The position numbers and the translations under genes were made by a program. A model generated the notes under the pieces. It made no database searches and was not told the origin of the DNA. It saw only the letters and a list, made by a program, of their open reading frames with translations. Shown piece after piece: positions 16,846 to 25,690 of a DNA stretch of 64,000 bases (position 1 is its first letter; the number at the start of each line of letters is the position of its first letter). The stretch spans positions 1-64,000 of the forward strand of contig CAMIVR010000010.1 in assembly GCA_946402065.1 (NCBI GenBank), in the 5' to 3' direction. The DNA is from an uncultured Brevibacillus sp. (GTDB lineage: Bacteria; Bacillota; Bacilli; Brevibacillales; Brevibacillaceae).

Positions 16846-17421
16846 CTACCGGCTGACCAAGTCGTTATACGCCTGTAAGGTTAACGGAAATACCGTCTTT
16901 CGCTTCCCGATCAGCTGTGCTATCGTCCCGCCAAATGCCTCCGCCAGCGCCTCATCGAGATCCTTTTTCGCCAGTATGCGCAGCTCTTCCACACCTGGAA
17001 ACTTGCGATTCGGTTCGATGTAATCCGCCAGACAGACGACTTTTTCCAATAACGTCATCCCTGATCGGCCCGTCGTATGATAACGCACGGCCTGGATGAT
17101 CTCCGGATCCGTTATCTGCAGTTCATTCTGAATCACGACAGCTCCGACAAACGCGTGCCACAGCTCTTTCTCCCCGTGCAGCACCGCTTCGGGAAAATCG
17201 TACCGCAGCAAGTAATCGCGCATTTTTTCAGTCGGCCAGCACTTGCAATAATCGTGTACATAACCGGCTACTTCTGCCTTATCAGGGTCGGCTCCGTATT
17301 TCTTGGCCAGGCTGCGCGCCGACTCTGCGACGCCAAGCGTATGAACATACCGCTTTTCATTCATCTGCGCCCTGATCTGTTCAAGCAGTTTCGCACGGTC
17401 AGCTATCAGGGGGTTGCTCAT
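16846..17421 (-). CDS. yqeK: YqeK, HD-domain hydrolase (probable Ap4A hydrolase)
   Basis: 191 aa from ATG 17421. HD-domain metal ligands are visible: H in YVHTLGVAE, HD in YVHDYCK, then H in HGEKELWHAF and the D of CLADYIEPNR. Recent work on the family assigns symmetrical diadenosine tetraphosphate hydrolysis. The ATG at 17430 has AAAGGAG only one base away; the ATG three codons later has proper spacing (10), so I use it. The 5' end overlaps nadD by 23 bases, indicating coupled translation. Confidence 0.9.
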   Translation of the reverse strand: MSNPLIADRAKLLEQIRAQMNEKRYVHTLGVAESARSLAKKYGADPDKAEVAGYVHDYCKCWPTEKMRDYLLRYDFPEAVLHGEKELWHAFVGAVVIQNELQITDPEIIQAVRYHTTGRSGMTLLEKVVCLADYIEPNRKFPGVEELRILAKKDLDEALAEAFGGTIAQLIGKRKTVFPLTLQAYNDLVSR

Positions 17422-18001
17422 ATAGACCATGCTCCTTTATATACGTCTCCACAGCGGGTGGCAGCATGTACCGAATGCTTTTGCCTGCTTTCGCTTTCTC
17501 ACGGATGAGTGAGGACGACAGCTCCCATGCGGGCATTGTGACAAAATGGACGATGTGTTCGAACGCCTTCTGGTCTATCGTGCTCCCTGGACGCAAGAGC
17601 CCGATAAACGGCACCAGTTTGACCAGTTCCTTGTAGCGGTACCACGTTCGCAGTGTCTGGATCATATCGCCGCCGACGATAAAGGAAAAGGCGATATCCG
17701 GGTGCATCTGGATCAACTGCTGCATGGTGTCGTACGTGTAAGACGGACCGCTGCGGCGAAATTCTACGTCGGTCATGCGAAAAGCAGAATGGTCGCTGAT
17801 CGCCAGCTCAATCATCCGCTGACGGTGATGCTCGCTGCTGATTCCTTTGCCCAGCTTGTGCGGCGGGATGCGGGCCGGCATGAACCAGACTTCATCCAGT
17901 TCGCCTTGTTCCCGCGCCTGTTCCGCCGCCAGCAGATGGCCGTAATGTATGGGATCAAACGTGCCGCCGAGAATACCGACGCGTCGTTCTGGTGTTTTCA
18001 T
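17399..18001 (-). CDS. nadD: Nicotinate-nucleotide adenylyltransferase
   Basis: 200 aa. The nucleotidyltransferase signature GILGGTFDPIHYGHL (residues 9-23) has the T/HxGH-type ATP site, and the C-terminal ISSSLIREK equivalent appears as LSSSLIREKAKAGKSIRYMLP. It adenylates nicotinate mononucleotide to deamido-NAD in NAD synthesis. GGGAGATAC precedes the start, 13 bases after yhbY. Full length. Confidence 0.96.
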   Translation of the reverse strand: MKTPERRVGILGGTFDPIHYGHLLAAEQAREQGELDEVWFMPARIPPHKLGKGISSEHHRQRMIELAISDHSAFRMTDVEFRRSGPSYTYDTMQQLIQMHPDIAFSFIVGGDMIQTLRTWYRYKELVKLVPFIGLLRPGSTIDQKAFEHIVHFVTMPAWELSSSLIREKAKAGKSIRYMLPPAVETYIKEHGLYEQPPDS

Positions 18002-18014
18002 CTGTATCTCCCTT

Positions 18015-18305
18015 TTACGGAAGTGAAATCGTCTTATGCTCCGCAGATTCCTTGTACAAGACGACGGTATGTCCGATCAACTGTACCAATTCAGCCTCGC
18101 ATCCCTCTGCAAGGGCATGTGCTACCTCGTTCTTATCATCGGTATTGTTTTGCAGAATGGATACCTTGATGAGCTCGCGAACTTCCAGCGCCTCTTTGAT
18201 TTGCTTGATCATGTTTTCGTTTACGCCGCCTTTTCCGACTTGAAAAATCGCGGAGAGATGGTGCGCTTCCGAGCGCAAAAACCTTTTTTGCTTGCCTGTT
18301 AACAT
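18015..18305 (-). CDS. yhbY: YhbY-family RNA-binding protein (CRM domain)
   Basis: 96 aa. It starts MLTGKQKRFLRSEAHHL and has the CRM signature VGKGGVNENMIKQI followed by LIKVSIL. YhbY/YqeI associates with pre-50S particles. The ATG immediately follows the aroE stop (TAAATG), with GGAGGAAATT before it. Member of the yqe operon. Confidence 0.93.
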   Translation of the reverse strand: MLTGKQKRFLRSEAHHLSAIFQVGKGGVNENMIKQIKEALEVRELIKVSILQNNTDDKNEVAHALAEGCEAELVQLIGHTVVLYKESAEHKTISLP

Positions 18306-19160
18306 TTAATTTCCTCCTTGTTGGAGCTGCTTCAACACTGTTTCGCGCATTAACTCCACGGGTGCGTCGGCTTCCAGCCAGATTTCATACGCAAGCGCCC
18401 CCTGGTTGACGAACATCCCTACGCCGGAATGCGTTTTTGCCCCGATTTTCTTGGCTGCCTGAAGCAGCTTCGTCTCCAGCGGGTTGTATATCAAGTCGCT
18501 GACTACCAGGCGGGGATGCAGCAATTCGGCCGCGATCGGCATTTCATCGACTTGCGGATACATGCCAATGGAAGTCGTATTGATCAAAAGCGTCGCATCG
18601 CTGACCGCCAGATGGGCGTCTGCGGGATCGATCGCTCTCGTCGGCACCAGTCCGTTGAGGTGTTCAGCCAGGCGCTGTGCCTTTTCCCGGGAGCGGTTGA
18701 CGATGCGGATTTCCTTGACTCCTTCTTCGGCAAGCGTACACGCGACTGCTCTCGCTGCGCCGCCCGCTCCCAGCATCGTCACTACCTGGTCTGCCAACTC
18801 GATCTTCGTCTCATTGACAAGCGAGCGAACGTACCCGGTGCCATCCGTGTTGTAGCCGATGAGCCGGCCATTGTCATTGACGACCGTATTGACCGCGCCG
18901 ATGCGTTTGGCCAACGGATCGATTTCATCCAAGAGCGGGATGATCGCGACCTTGTGCGGGATGGTTACATTCACCCCGCGCAAGCCGAGAGAACGAATGC
19001 CGGCTACTGCTTCCGGCAGCTTTTCCGGTGCGACATCAAACGCTACGTAGACATAGTTTACGTTATTTTCGCGAAATGCAGTATTGTGCATGATCGGAGA
19101 TTGTGAATGGCCGACCGGATGACCGAGCAGACCAACTACTTTTGTTTTACTTGTAATCAT
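18306..19160 (-). CDS. aroE: Shikimate dehydrogenase
   Basis: 284 aa. The shikimate-binding N-terminus is [14 protein letters not shown]; the catalytic Lys/Asp region is [16 protein letters not shown]. The NADP-binding loop is [15 protein letters not shown], and [16 protein letters not shown] lies at the C-terminus. It reduces 3-dehydroshikimate with NADPH in aromatic amino-acid synthesis. AAAGGAGCG precedes the ATG. A hairpin with a U-run separates it from yqeH, so it may head its own transcript. Confidence 0.96.
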   Translation of the reverse strand: MITSKTKVVGLLGHPVGHSQSPIMHNTAFRENNVNYVYVAFDVAPEKLPEAVAGIRSLGLRGVNVTIPHKVAIIPLLDEIDPLAKRIGAVNTVVNDNGRLIGYNTDGTGYVRSLVNETKIELADQVVTMLGAGGAARAVACTLAEEGVKEIRIVNRSREKAQRLAEHLNGLVPTRAIDPADAHLAVSDATLLINTTSIGMYPQVDEMPIAAELLHPRLVVSDLIYNPLETKLLQAAKKIGAKTHSGVGMFVNQGALAYEIWLEADAPVELMRETVLKQLQQGGN

Positions 19161-19250
19161 AGGACGCTCCTTTCCCGTACCATAAAACGCATTGCATGAA
19201 AAAACATTTTACAGGCATGCAAGCGAAACACTCTCTATACGTGTGTAAAA

Positions 19251-19271
19251 CCCCCTCCGGACAGGAAGGGG
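19251..19271 (-). terminator. Terminator between yqeH and aroE
   Basis: Minus strand: CCCCTTCC/GGAGGGGG stem (about 8 bp with one G-U pair, 19251-19271) followed by GTTTTAC, 14 bases after the yqeH stop. Confidence 0.6.
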
Positions 19272-19285
19272 CTTGAGAACTCAGC

Positions 19286-20416
19286 TTAAATCAGACCCTT
19301 GCGTATGCCGACACTTACCCCTTTTGGCGCATGCACGACGACAGATGCCGGTTTTTTTCCTTGCAGGGCAACCCAGCCCAGACCGGAGATGACGATATCC
19401 ATCGGTCCCTTGCCGTCAATTTTACATGTATGCTTCGTAAAGGCGGGCAGTTGCTTGGCCGCTTCTCCGCTCGGCGGCATGAGCAGAGTGCCGTGGTGCT
19501 TGGCCAGCACTTCGTCGGCGTTTTCCAGCTTGGTGCGGTGAATGTACAATTGATTCGCTACGTACAAGACAAACGGCTGGTGCTCGCCATGGACGAAATC
19601 GATCCGGGCCAAACCGCCGATAAACAGGCTTTGGCCGGCATTCAGTTGATAGCCCTTCGGATTGATCCGCGCAGTCGGGGTAAGCGCGCGCAAGTCTTCC
19701 GGGGTCACCATATGACCGATTTGATCGCGATTGATAATGCCTGGCGTGTCGTATATCGATCGACCGTCTTCCAGCGGAATCTCGATTTTATCTAGCGTCG
19801 TGCCCGGGAAAGGCGAGGTCGTAATTTCCATGTCGGCCGCGCCGTAATCGTGCAGAATTCGGTTGATGAGCGTCGATTTGCCGACGTTGGTAACCCCGAC
19901 GATGTAGACATCCTTGCCGTGGCGCCGCTTGCCGATCCGCGTCAGCAGCTCGTCAATGCCGGTGCCCTTCGCCGCACTGACCAAAATGACTTCTTCCGGC
20001 TTCAAGCCGCGCTCCTTGGCTTCGTGCTGAATCCAGTTGCGCACGCGATTGAGATTGATATTGCGCGGCAGCAAATCGACTTTGTTGCCGACGAGCAGGA
20101 TCGGATTGCCGCCGACAAAGCGCGGCAGGCCGCGCAGCCAGGAGCCTTGGAAGTCGAACAGGTCGACCACCATGACCACGAGGCTGTCCGTATCGCCAAT
20201 GCCGTTTAAAATCCGCAAAAAGTCATCGTCAGACATCTCGACAGGGGCTACTTCATTATAGTGCTTGATGCGAAAGCAGCGCTGGCAGATCAGTACGTCG
20301 CGTTCCAGGGCAGACTTTGGCGCAAAGCCCGGTTTGGTTTTCTCTTCTGATTGTATCTGTATGCCGCACCCGGCACAGATTGCGTCGTGTTCGTTCACTA
20401 GTGTCTTTCCTTCCAT
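19286..20416 (-). CDS. yqeH: Ribosome biogenesis GTPase YqeH
   Basis: About 376 aa. An N-terminal zinc finger (CAGCG, then CQRCF) is followed by a circularly permuted GTPase: G4 VGNKVDLL comes before G1 GVTNVGKSTL and G3 DTPGI. The C-terminal domain is the YqeH type. It is needed for 30S assembly. Start choices: ATG 20416 (AAAGGG 8 bases before) or GTG 20398, which overlaps the yqeG stop by one base and also has AAGGAAAG upstream; the GTG gives an N-terminus closer to B. subtilis YqeH. Overlap with yqeG means coupled translation. Confidence 0.93.
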   Translation of the reverse strand: MEGKTLVNEHDAICAGCGIQIQSEEKTKPGFAPKSALERDVLICQRCFRIKHYNEVAPVEMSDDDFLRILNGIGDTDSLVVMVVDLFDFQGSWLRGLPRFVGGNPILLVGNKVDLLPRNINLNRVRNWIQHEAKERGLKPEEVILVSAAKGTGIDELLTRIGKRRHGKDVYIVGVTNVGKSTLINRILHDYGAADMEITTSPFPGTTLDKIEIPLEDGRSIYDTPGIINRDQIGHMVTPEDLRALTPTARINPKGYQLNAGQSLFIGGLARIDFVHGEHQPFVLYVANQLYIHRTKLENADEVLAKHHGTLLMPPSGEAAKQLPAFTKHTCKIDGKGPMDIVISGLGWVALQGKKPASVVVHAPKGVSVGIRKGLI

Positions 20417-20919
20417 GAAATCATCCCTTTCCTGCGCATCCAATAGAGGGCAACCCTCTCCATTTGCCGGTTAAAACGGGTCCAGAAGCCGTCACTGCTC
20501 GCGACTGGCACAACCAAAATGGTATGGAAGCCAAGCAGGTTTCCGCCAAGTACATCTGTAAACAGTTGATCGCCGATGACAACGGTCTCCTCTACCGACA
20601 CGTTCATAGCTTTGATCGCCCGCATGAACGCCTGTCCTGTCGGCTTGCGTGCGGAAGCGATGAAGGTGACGCCGAGCGGATCGCAAAAGCTGTGGACGCG
20701 GGCATGCGAATTGTTGGAGATTACCGTCACTTGTATTCCCGCTTCCCGCAAGCGGTTAAACCACATCTGCACTTCCGGGGTCGCTTGCGGACGGTCCCAC
20801 TCCACCAGCGTGTTGTCCAGGTCCGTAATAATCGCCCGAATCTGGTGCTTAAGTAGTTCGTCTATGTCAATCGAAAAAATCGATTCTGCATACTGGTTCG
20901 GCATTAGTTTTTCTAGCAC
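20398..20919 (-). CDS. yqeG: HAD-superfamily phosphatase YqeG
   Basis: 173 aa from GTG 20919 (GGGAGG six bases upstream), almost the length of B. subtilis YqeG. HAD motif I is ITDLDNTLVEWDRP, motif II VISNN, motif III RKPTGQAF and motif IV GDQLFTDVLGGN. It belongs to the subfamily IIIA phosphatases; the substrate is unestablished. The longer frame upstream of the GTG does not look coding. First gene of the yqe cluster. Confidence 0.92.
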   Translation of the reverse strand: MLEKLMPNQYAESIFSIDIDELLKHQIRAIITDLDNTLVEWDRPQATPEVQMWFNRLREAGIQVTVISNNSHARVHSFCDPLGVTFIASARKPTGQAFMRAIKAMNVSVEETVVIGDQLFTDVLGGNLLGFHTILVVPVASSDGFWTRFNRQMERVALYWMRRKGMISWKERH

Positions 20920-20997
20920 GGGACACCTCCCGATCTCTACGATATCGGGACTAACTATACCATAATCCCGCCCTTCGTTGCAAAGAAACATCGCCGT

Positions 20998-21201
20998 TTA
21001 CTGCTGATCGCAATCCGCCTCTTGCTTTTGCATCAGACGGCGGATGTGTTCCTTGGGTGACCAGCAGTCAAACCGGTAATCGGGGCGGGTTTCATAGCCG
21101 AGCCGGGAACAGCGGTAAGCGGTTTTGTCCGGCTGTTTTTCCACGCGAAAATGCTCACAGGTGGCGCAGCAGTGGAACTGTTTGGCTTTAATGGCGCTCA
21201 C
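20998..21201 (-). CDS. Small Cys-rich protein of unknown function
   Basis: About 64-67 aa, with a HCCATCEHF N-terminus, later YRCSRLGYET and FDCWSPKEH. The spacing CxxC...C...C suggests a small zinc or metal site. I do not recognise a named family. The start is odd: GTG 21201 overlaps its own GGGAG motif, while an ATT codon at 21192 has ideal spacing (8 bases after GGGAG), so a non-canonical ATT start is possible. It lies between dinB and yqeG. Confidence 0.65.
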   Translation of the reverse strand: MSAIKAKQFHCCATCEHFRVEKQPDKTAYRCSRLGYETRPDYRFDCWSPKEHIRRLMQKQEADCDQQ

Positions 21202-21278
21202 TCCCTTTTTTAGAGAACACAAGCGAATGACGAGCCGGGCGTTCAAACGGTTGGGTATGAAGCCTGACCGGGGGCCCC

Positions 21279-22373
21279 TCATTCGAGCGCAGTTGAACCT
21301 TTGTCACGAAGCAGGGGAAAGATCGTCAGCTGCTCATAATGCGGTCCATGATTTTTATCGAGAAAATTGGAAACGCCGACGCCGACCAGCCTGATCCCGG
21401 ACGAATAGTCAAAAGCGTCAACCAGCTCCTCCAGCACCGTGCTCCAGTCCGCCCCCGGCGCTACGCGCTGCTGCTTGCTTCGCTGCGTAAAGTCAGCGTA
21501 CTTGATCTTCAGCGTCATCGTCTGCGCAATCACTTGTTCCTCTTTCATATCGGTGATTACTTCGTTCATCAGCTCGCGGGCGATCGGCAGGACAGCATCG
21601 CTCTGATAGACGTCAAACGGCAGTGTGGTCTCCCGGCTGATCGACTTGACTGGCCGATCCATGACGATTTCCCGCTCATCGATGCCGCGTGTGCGATTGT
21701 ACAGCGAATAGCCAAGCTTGCCGAACATCTGTACGACTTCGTCAAGGGACAACTGCCAGAAGTCCTCTACGGTATAAATCGCACGCTTTTCCAGCAGCTC
21801 CTGAGACTTTTTGCCGATTCCGTGAATGGCGCCGATCGGCAGCGGACGCAAGACGTCAAGTGCTTCGTGAGGCCGGATGATGACGAAACCGTCCGGCTTT
21901 TTCAGATCGCTGGCGATCTTGGCCAGGCTCTTGTTGTAGGAAAGGCCGATACTGCAGGTGAGACCGACTTCCTGCCTGATTCTTCGCTTCAGTTCTTTGC
22001 CGACGGGGACAGCGTCGTCGTAATGGCTGACATCGAGATAGGCCTCGTCCAGCCCCATCGTTTCGTATAAAGGCGAGTATGCCTTGTAAATGGCCCTGAC
22101 TTCGGCCGACTTTTCCTGATAACGGGAATAGCGCACGGGGACGAAAATTCCCTGCGGACACTTCTTACGCGCCAATGCGATCGGCATCGCTGAACGAACG
22201 CCAAACGCTCTCGCTTCATAGCTGCACGTCGAGACGACGCCGCGATTGTCGCTGCCGCCGACGATGACCGGTTTTCCGCGCAGCTCCGGTCGATCCAGCT
22301 GTTCCACACTGGCAAAAAACGCATCGAGGTCCAGATGTAAAAACTTTTTCATCCGGGGAACACCCCCAAACAT
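21279..22373 (-). CDS. dinB: DNA polymerase IV (Y family)
   Basis: 364 aa. The Y-family catalytic motifs are HLDLDAFFASVEQ (first Asp pair) and SYNKSLAKIASDLKKP, with the YLDVSHY Asp region (GLDEAYLDVS). An HhH segment (PIGAIHGIGKKSQELL) and a little-finger domain follow. It carries out translesion synthesis. The sequence runs to the stop at 21279 without a recognisable clamp-binding QLxLF, but EQLTIFPL near the C-terminus is a likely beta-clamp motif. The ATG at 22373 has AGAGGGG; an alternative ATG at 22352 would give the more usual MKKFLHLDLDAFF start. Confidence 0.95.
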   Translation of the reverse strand: MFGGVPRMKKFLHLDLDAFFASVEQLDRPELRGKPVIVGGSDNRGVVSTCSYEARAFGVRSAMPIALARKKCPQGIFVPVRYSRYQEKSAEVRAIYKAYSPLYETMGLDEAYLDVSHYDDAVPVGKELKRRIRQEVGLTCSIGLSYNKSLAKIASDLKKPDGFVIIRPHEALDVLRPLPIGAIHGIGKKSQELLEKRAIYTVEDFWQLSLDEVVQMFGKLGYSLYNRTRGIDEREIVMDRPVKSISRETTLPFDVYQSDAVLPIARELMNEVITDMKEEQVIAQTMTLKIKYADFTQRSKQQRVAPGADWSTVLEELVDAFDYSSGIRLVGVGVSNFLDKNHGPHYEQLTIFPLLRDKGSTALE

Positions 22374-22442
22374 ATATTCCCCTCTATTATCTGCCTTTTT
22401 GTCGCGGAAAGCAAGGTGGTATCCGACCGCAATTCTGCGTCC

Positions 22443-22883
22443 TTAGCGTGCTCCTTTGATCACGGCGAGCAGTTCATTCGGACTCGGATTGCCTTTGCGC
22501 GCATAGATGACCGTACCCGTCTTATCGATGATAAAGACGACGCGCTGTTGGGCGAACAGTCCGAGAATTTTGCCTACTCCGTACTTTTTGCGGATGTCTT
22601 CCGCTTCATCAACGATCAACGGGAATGGATAACCGAACTTTCGTGCGAACGCCTCGTGTGTGGCTGCACTTGCCGGGTTGATCCCCAGCACAATCGTTTC
22701 AGCAGCGTCAAATGCTGCGTAATTGTCCCGCACAGCGCACAATTGCTTGGTGCATATCGGCGTATCGTCACCCGGATAAAAAATCAGCACGACGTTTTTC
22801 TGGCCGCGCATCGATTCCAGCGAGATGGGGCCGGCTGTGCTTTCCGCAGAAAATAAGGGGGCTGTTTGCCCGACTTGCAGCAT
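22443..22883 (-). CDS. Peroxiredoxin, BCP/AhpC-TSA family
   Basis: 146 aa thioredoxin-fold peroxidase. The motif PGDDTPICTKQLCAVRD contains the peroxidatic Cys and a second Cys five residues later, the arrangement of atypical two-Cys BCP (PrxQ-type) enzymes. It reduces hydroperoxides with thioredoxin. Usual length. AAAGGAGGACGCCCC precedes the ATG. It probably stands alone; dinB follows 69 bases downstream on the same strand. Confidence 0.9.
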   Translation of the reverse strand: MLQVGQTAPLFSAESTAGPISLESMRGQKNVVLIFYPGDDTPICTKQLCAVRDNYAAFDAAETIVLGINPASAATHEAFARKFGYPFPLIVDEAEDIRKKYGVGKILGLFAQQRVVFIIDKTGTVIYARKGNPSPNELLAVIKGAR

Positions 22884-23056
22884 GGGGCGTCCTCCTTTCT
22901 AAACCTTGTGACGTAAGCTTGTTAGAATACGATTCATTTTGAGACAAAGATTCCTTAAAATATACTCGGGATCTTTCTATTGTTCAGTCTGCTTTATTGT
23001 AATATTTTCACTTTTAAAATACTGTTAAGAAAATGATCTTGATTGGGGATTATATA

Positions 23057-23977
23057 ATGTTCAAGCAATGTATCCTTTCTATAACCTACTGGATTAGCAA
23101 AATTCTTTCAGTGCTCCAAAACAAGGCTATTCTACTGATTTTGATTGTTTTATACGCAATATTGCCTCTGTATCCAGATGCGCTAGTTTTGCAATTGGTT
23201 GCTTTGAATCATACTCTCCTTTTCATCCTGAACGGATGCTCCCTAATCCTTTTTTCGTTTATCGGATTTCCTCTCATCCTGTTTCGAAATATTAAAAGAT
23301 TACCGCTCTCATTCGTAGCTTTCCTTTCTTTATTTGGGATTATTTTGGGGCTTAGTTCATTTCTGCTTTTAGTTCAATTTGCCATTAAGCTCCATCTGGA
23401 AGGCGAGCAATTCATTTACTTTTTTGGAGCTCTCATTAATATTATTTTCACATTTAACTTTGCAGCGATTATCATAAAATGCTTGTATGAGATAACCGAT
23501 TTAAGTAGAAAACGGAAAAAACCGGCCTCTACTATAATAGTATCCATTTTACTCACGATCTTTTTTTTATGTGTTCCCGATGCTGTATACGCCCTTAGCT
23601 ACCAATTCTGGTTTCAACAGACGACACCTTATGCTGAAGCCGGAAAACTGGGCAACGAAACCATTGATGTAATTGAAGAAAACGAGCAGTTTTTAGATAC
23701 CCGGAATCACATACTAGCTTTTAGAAAAACTGTAGACAACTACTTCGAGATGTATTACTTTTCTTTTTCTATCCACTATGCCTTATCTCTAAATAACGAG
23801 ACCTACCAATTTATGCAGACCATTATCCAAAACAATACGCCTTTAAAATTGCAGCAAATAGTTCACATCGTCTTCAACAGGTTAATGGAACTCATCCTGA
23901 TAAGTTACATCGTCTCAATTATCATTGATAAGGTTAAGGAAGGGGATGATCAATATAACAACAACGCTCCAAACTAG
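23057..23977 (+). CDS. Polytopic membrane protein of unknown function
   Basis: 306 aa from ATG 23057 (GGGGA about 7 bases upstream; another ATG at 23033 has no good site). About six hydrophobic segments are visible: residues ~20-40, 50-75, 85-107, 113-135, 150-170 and 275-298. A soluble region of about 100 residues precedes the last helix and holds WFQQTTPYAEAGKLG. I do not recognise the family. The coding sequence is clearly AT-richer than its neighbours, which suggests recent acquisition. It ends 10 bases before the convergent C26 hydrolase gene. Confidence 0.75.
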   Translation: MFKQCILSITYWISKILSVLQNKAILLILIVLYAILPLYPDALVLQLVALNHTLLFILNGCSLILFSFIGFPLILFRNIKRLPLSFVAFLSLFGIILGLSSFLLLVQFAIKLHLEGEQFIYFFGALINIIFTFNFAAIIIKCLYEITDLSRKRKKPASTIIVSILLTIFFLCVPDAVYALSYQFWFQQTTPYAEAGKLGNETIDVIEENEQFLDTRNHILAFRKTVDNYFEMYYFSFSIHYALSLNNETYQFMQTIIQNNTPLKLQQIVHIVFNRLMELILISYIVSIIIDKVKEGDDQYNNNAPN

Positions 23978-23987
23978 CAGATCGGTT

Positions 23988-24716
23988 TCATCCGGCTTTC
24001 TTCTCTTTTACCTTTTCCACAAACGCCGCCGCCAGCTTCAGCATCACAGGGTCGTGCATCCACATCCGCTCCGGATGCCACTGTACCCCGATCACCGTAC
24101 CGTCTTCATTTTCAATCGCTTCAATGACGCCGTCGGCTGTAGTCCCGGTCACGCGCAGTCCCGGAGCGACATCCTTGACTGACTGGTGATGGGATGTATT
24201 GACCAGCACTTCCGTCGTACCGATGGCCTCGCTGATAAAGCCTGGCTCCAGCTTGATCCAGTGCGCACCATACTGTCTGGAACCTTTTTGCGCATGCTGG
24301 TAAGCGCCTGGAACCTGGCTCGGTATATCCTGAACGAGTGTGCCGCCCAGAGCGACGTTGAGAATTTGCATTCCGCGGCAGATGCCGAGCATCGGCTTGT
24401 TCATTTCCCTGGCCAGCTTGATCACGGCGAGCTCGGCCAGATCCCGTTCGTAGTCCACTTCGCCCAAGCCCGCCAGCGGCGGTTCATTGTACAGGTGTGG
24501 AGCGGGGTCTTCCCCACCGGTCAAAATAATCCCGTCCAGCGAAGCGACAATGTCGCGAAACGGGGCGTCCGGGCTCGACATCAGCGGCACGATCAGCGGT
24601 ATCGCTCCTGATCGGGCAACCCCTTCCGCATAGCTGGCTCCCACGTAGTAATACTGATCAAGGTTGTTCCCCGGCAAAAACATTTTGGCACTGGCAATCC
24701 CAATGACAGGCTTCAC
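23988..24716 (-). CDS. Gamma-glutamyl-gamma-aminobutyrate hydrolase family protein (peptidase C26)
   Basis: 242 aa from GTG 24716, which has AAAGGAG nine bases upstream and yields the usual MKPVIGI-type start; a longer frame to 24785 is unlikely. It is a class-I glutamine amidotransferase fold with nucleophile Cys in GICRGMQILNVALGG, oxyanion GGEDPAPHLY and catalytic His/Glu in GVQWHPERMW. PuuD-like enzymes cleave gamma-glutamyl bonds, often in polyamine or GABA breakdown. No such pathway genes are adjacent, so the substrate is open. It is divergent from the beta-lactamase-like gene. Confidence 0.9.
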   Translation of the reverse strand: MKPVIGIASAKMFLPGNNLDQYYYVGASYAEGVARSGAIPLIVPLMSSPDAPFRDIVASLDGIILTGGEDPAPHLYNEPPLAGLGEVDYERDLAELAVIKLAREMNKPMLGICRGMQILNVALGGTLVQDIPSQVPGAYQHAQKGSRQYGAHWIKLEPGFISEAIGTTEVLVNTSHHQSVKDVAPGLRVTGTTADGVIEAIENEDGTVIGVQWHPERMWMHDPVMLKLAAAFVEKVKEKKAG

Positions 24717-24853
24717 ACTCGTTCGCTCCTTTACTTGATCCATCGTCTGTTCAAGATCAATGGAAAAATGGTTGTCTCTCTCCAACGGTACCCTTTATCA
24801 TTAAGTATATTACAGAATTGTTTGCACGCGCATTAGAAAGGGAGATGTTCTCA

Positions 24854-25660
24854 TTGATCGCTAACCTGCAAGAATCCATTTTGGCTATTACGGAACAGAC
24901 GGGCGGCACCTGGGGTGTTGTCATTGAAGACCTGCAGTCCCACGAGCGGTTTACACTCAACCCAGACGAACGCTTCTACGCAGCAAGCATCATCAAGCTG
25001 CCGATCATGACAGCCGTGTTCGCCCAGGTGTACAGCGGCAAGCTTTCCTTCGAGCAGACGATCCCGCTGCGCCAGGAGGACCTGGTTGGCGGCGATGGCG
25101 TCCTGAAGCACATGTCTGTCGGACTCCCGTTAACGGTGCACGATCTCGTCACCCTGATGATCATCCAAAGCGACAATACGGCGACAAACGTGCTGATCGA
25201 TCTCGTCGGAACCGAGAACATCCGGGAAATGATGCGCAAGACGGGGATGCACAACTCTGCGTTTTACAACAAGCTGATGATTATTCCAGCCGAGCTGGAA
25301 GGCAAAAATGAAGTGACTGCTGCGGACGTCGCCAGTCATTTGCGCCATTTGGCCACGGGTCAAATCCTCTCCTACAACAGCTGCCTGCAGATGATTAGCC
25401 TGTTGAAAAAGCAGCAGCAGCGCGACTCGCTCCCGTCCCTCCTGCCTGATCCGGAGGGTGAGATCATCGGCAGCTTGCCGCTCTGGGAGTTGGCCAACAA
25501 GGCCGGGAGCATCACGGATATCAAGCATGATGCAGGCATTTTATACGTCGATCAGGCCGCTGTCATCATCACCACACTGAGCAAAAACGTCGATGAAAAA
25601 CCGGCCAAGAAAGCGATGGGCGAGATCGGACGGTTGGTATATGAGGCTTACAAGCGCTGA
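24854..25660 (+). CDS. Class A beta-lactamase-like serine hydrolase
   Basis: 268 aa from TTG 24854 (AAAGGGAG nine bases before); an ATG at 24845 touches the same site. The active-site SxxK is ASIIK, the SDN loop is IQSDNTATN and the third motif is NKAGSI in place of the usual KTG. No signal peptide or membrane helix is visible from either start, unlike secreted beta-lactamases. It may be an intracellular esterase or peptidase of the fold rather than a resistance enzyme. Family certain, activity uncertain. Confidence 0.88.
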   Translation: MIANLQESILAITEQTGGTWGVVIEDLQSHERFTLNPDERFYAASIIKLPIMTAVFAQVYSGKLSFEQTIPLRQEDLVGGDGVLKHMSVGLPLTVHDLVTLMIIQSDNTATNVLIDLVGTENIREMMRKTGMHNSAFYNKLMIIPAELEGKNEVTAADVASHLRHLATGQILSYNSCLQMISLLKKQQQRDSLPSLLPDPEGEIIGSLPLWELANKAGSITDIKHDAGILYVDQAAVIITTLSKNVDEKPAKKAMGEIGRLVYEAYKR

Positions 25661-25690
25661 GCAATCAGGCCGTTGGATTGGCGCTTGCTT

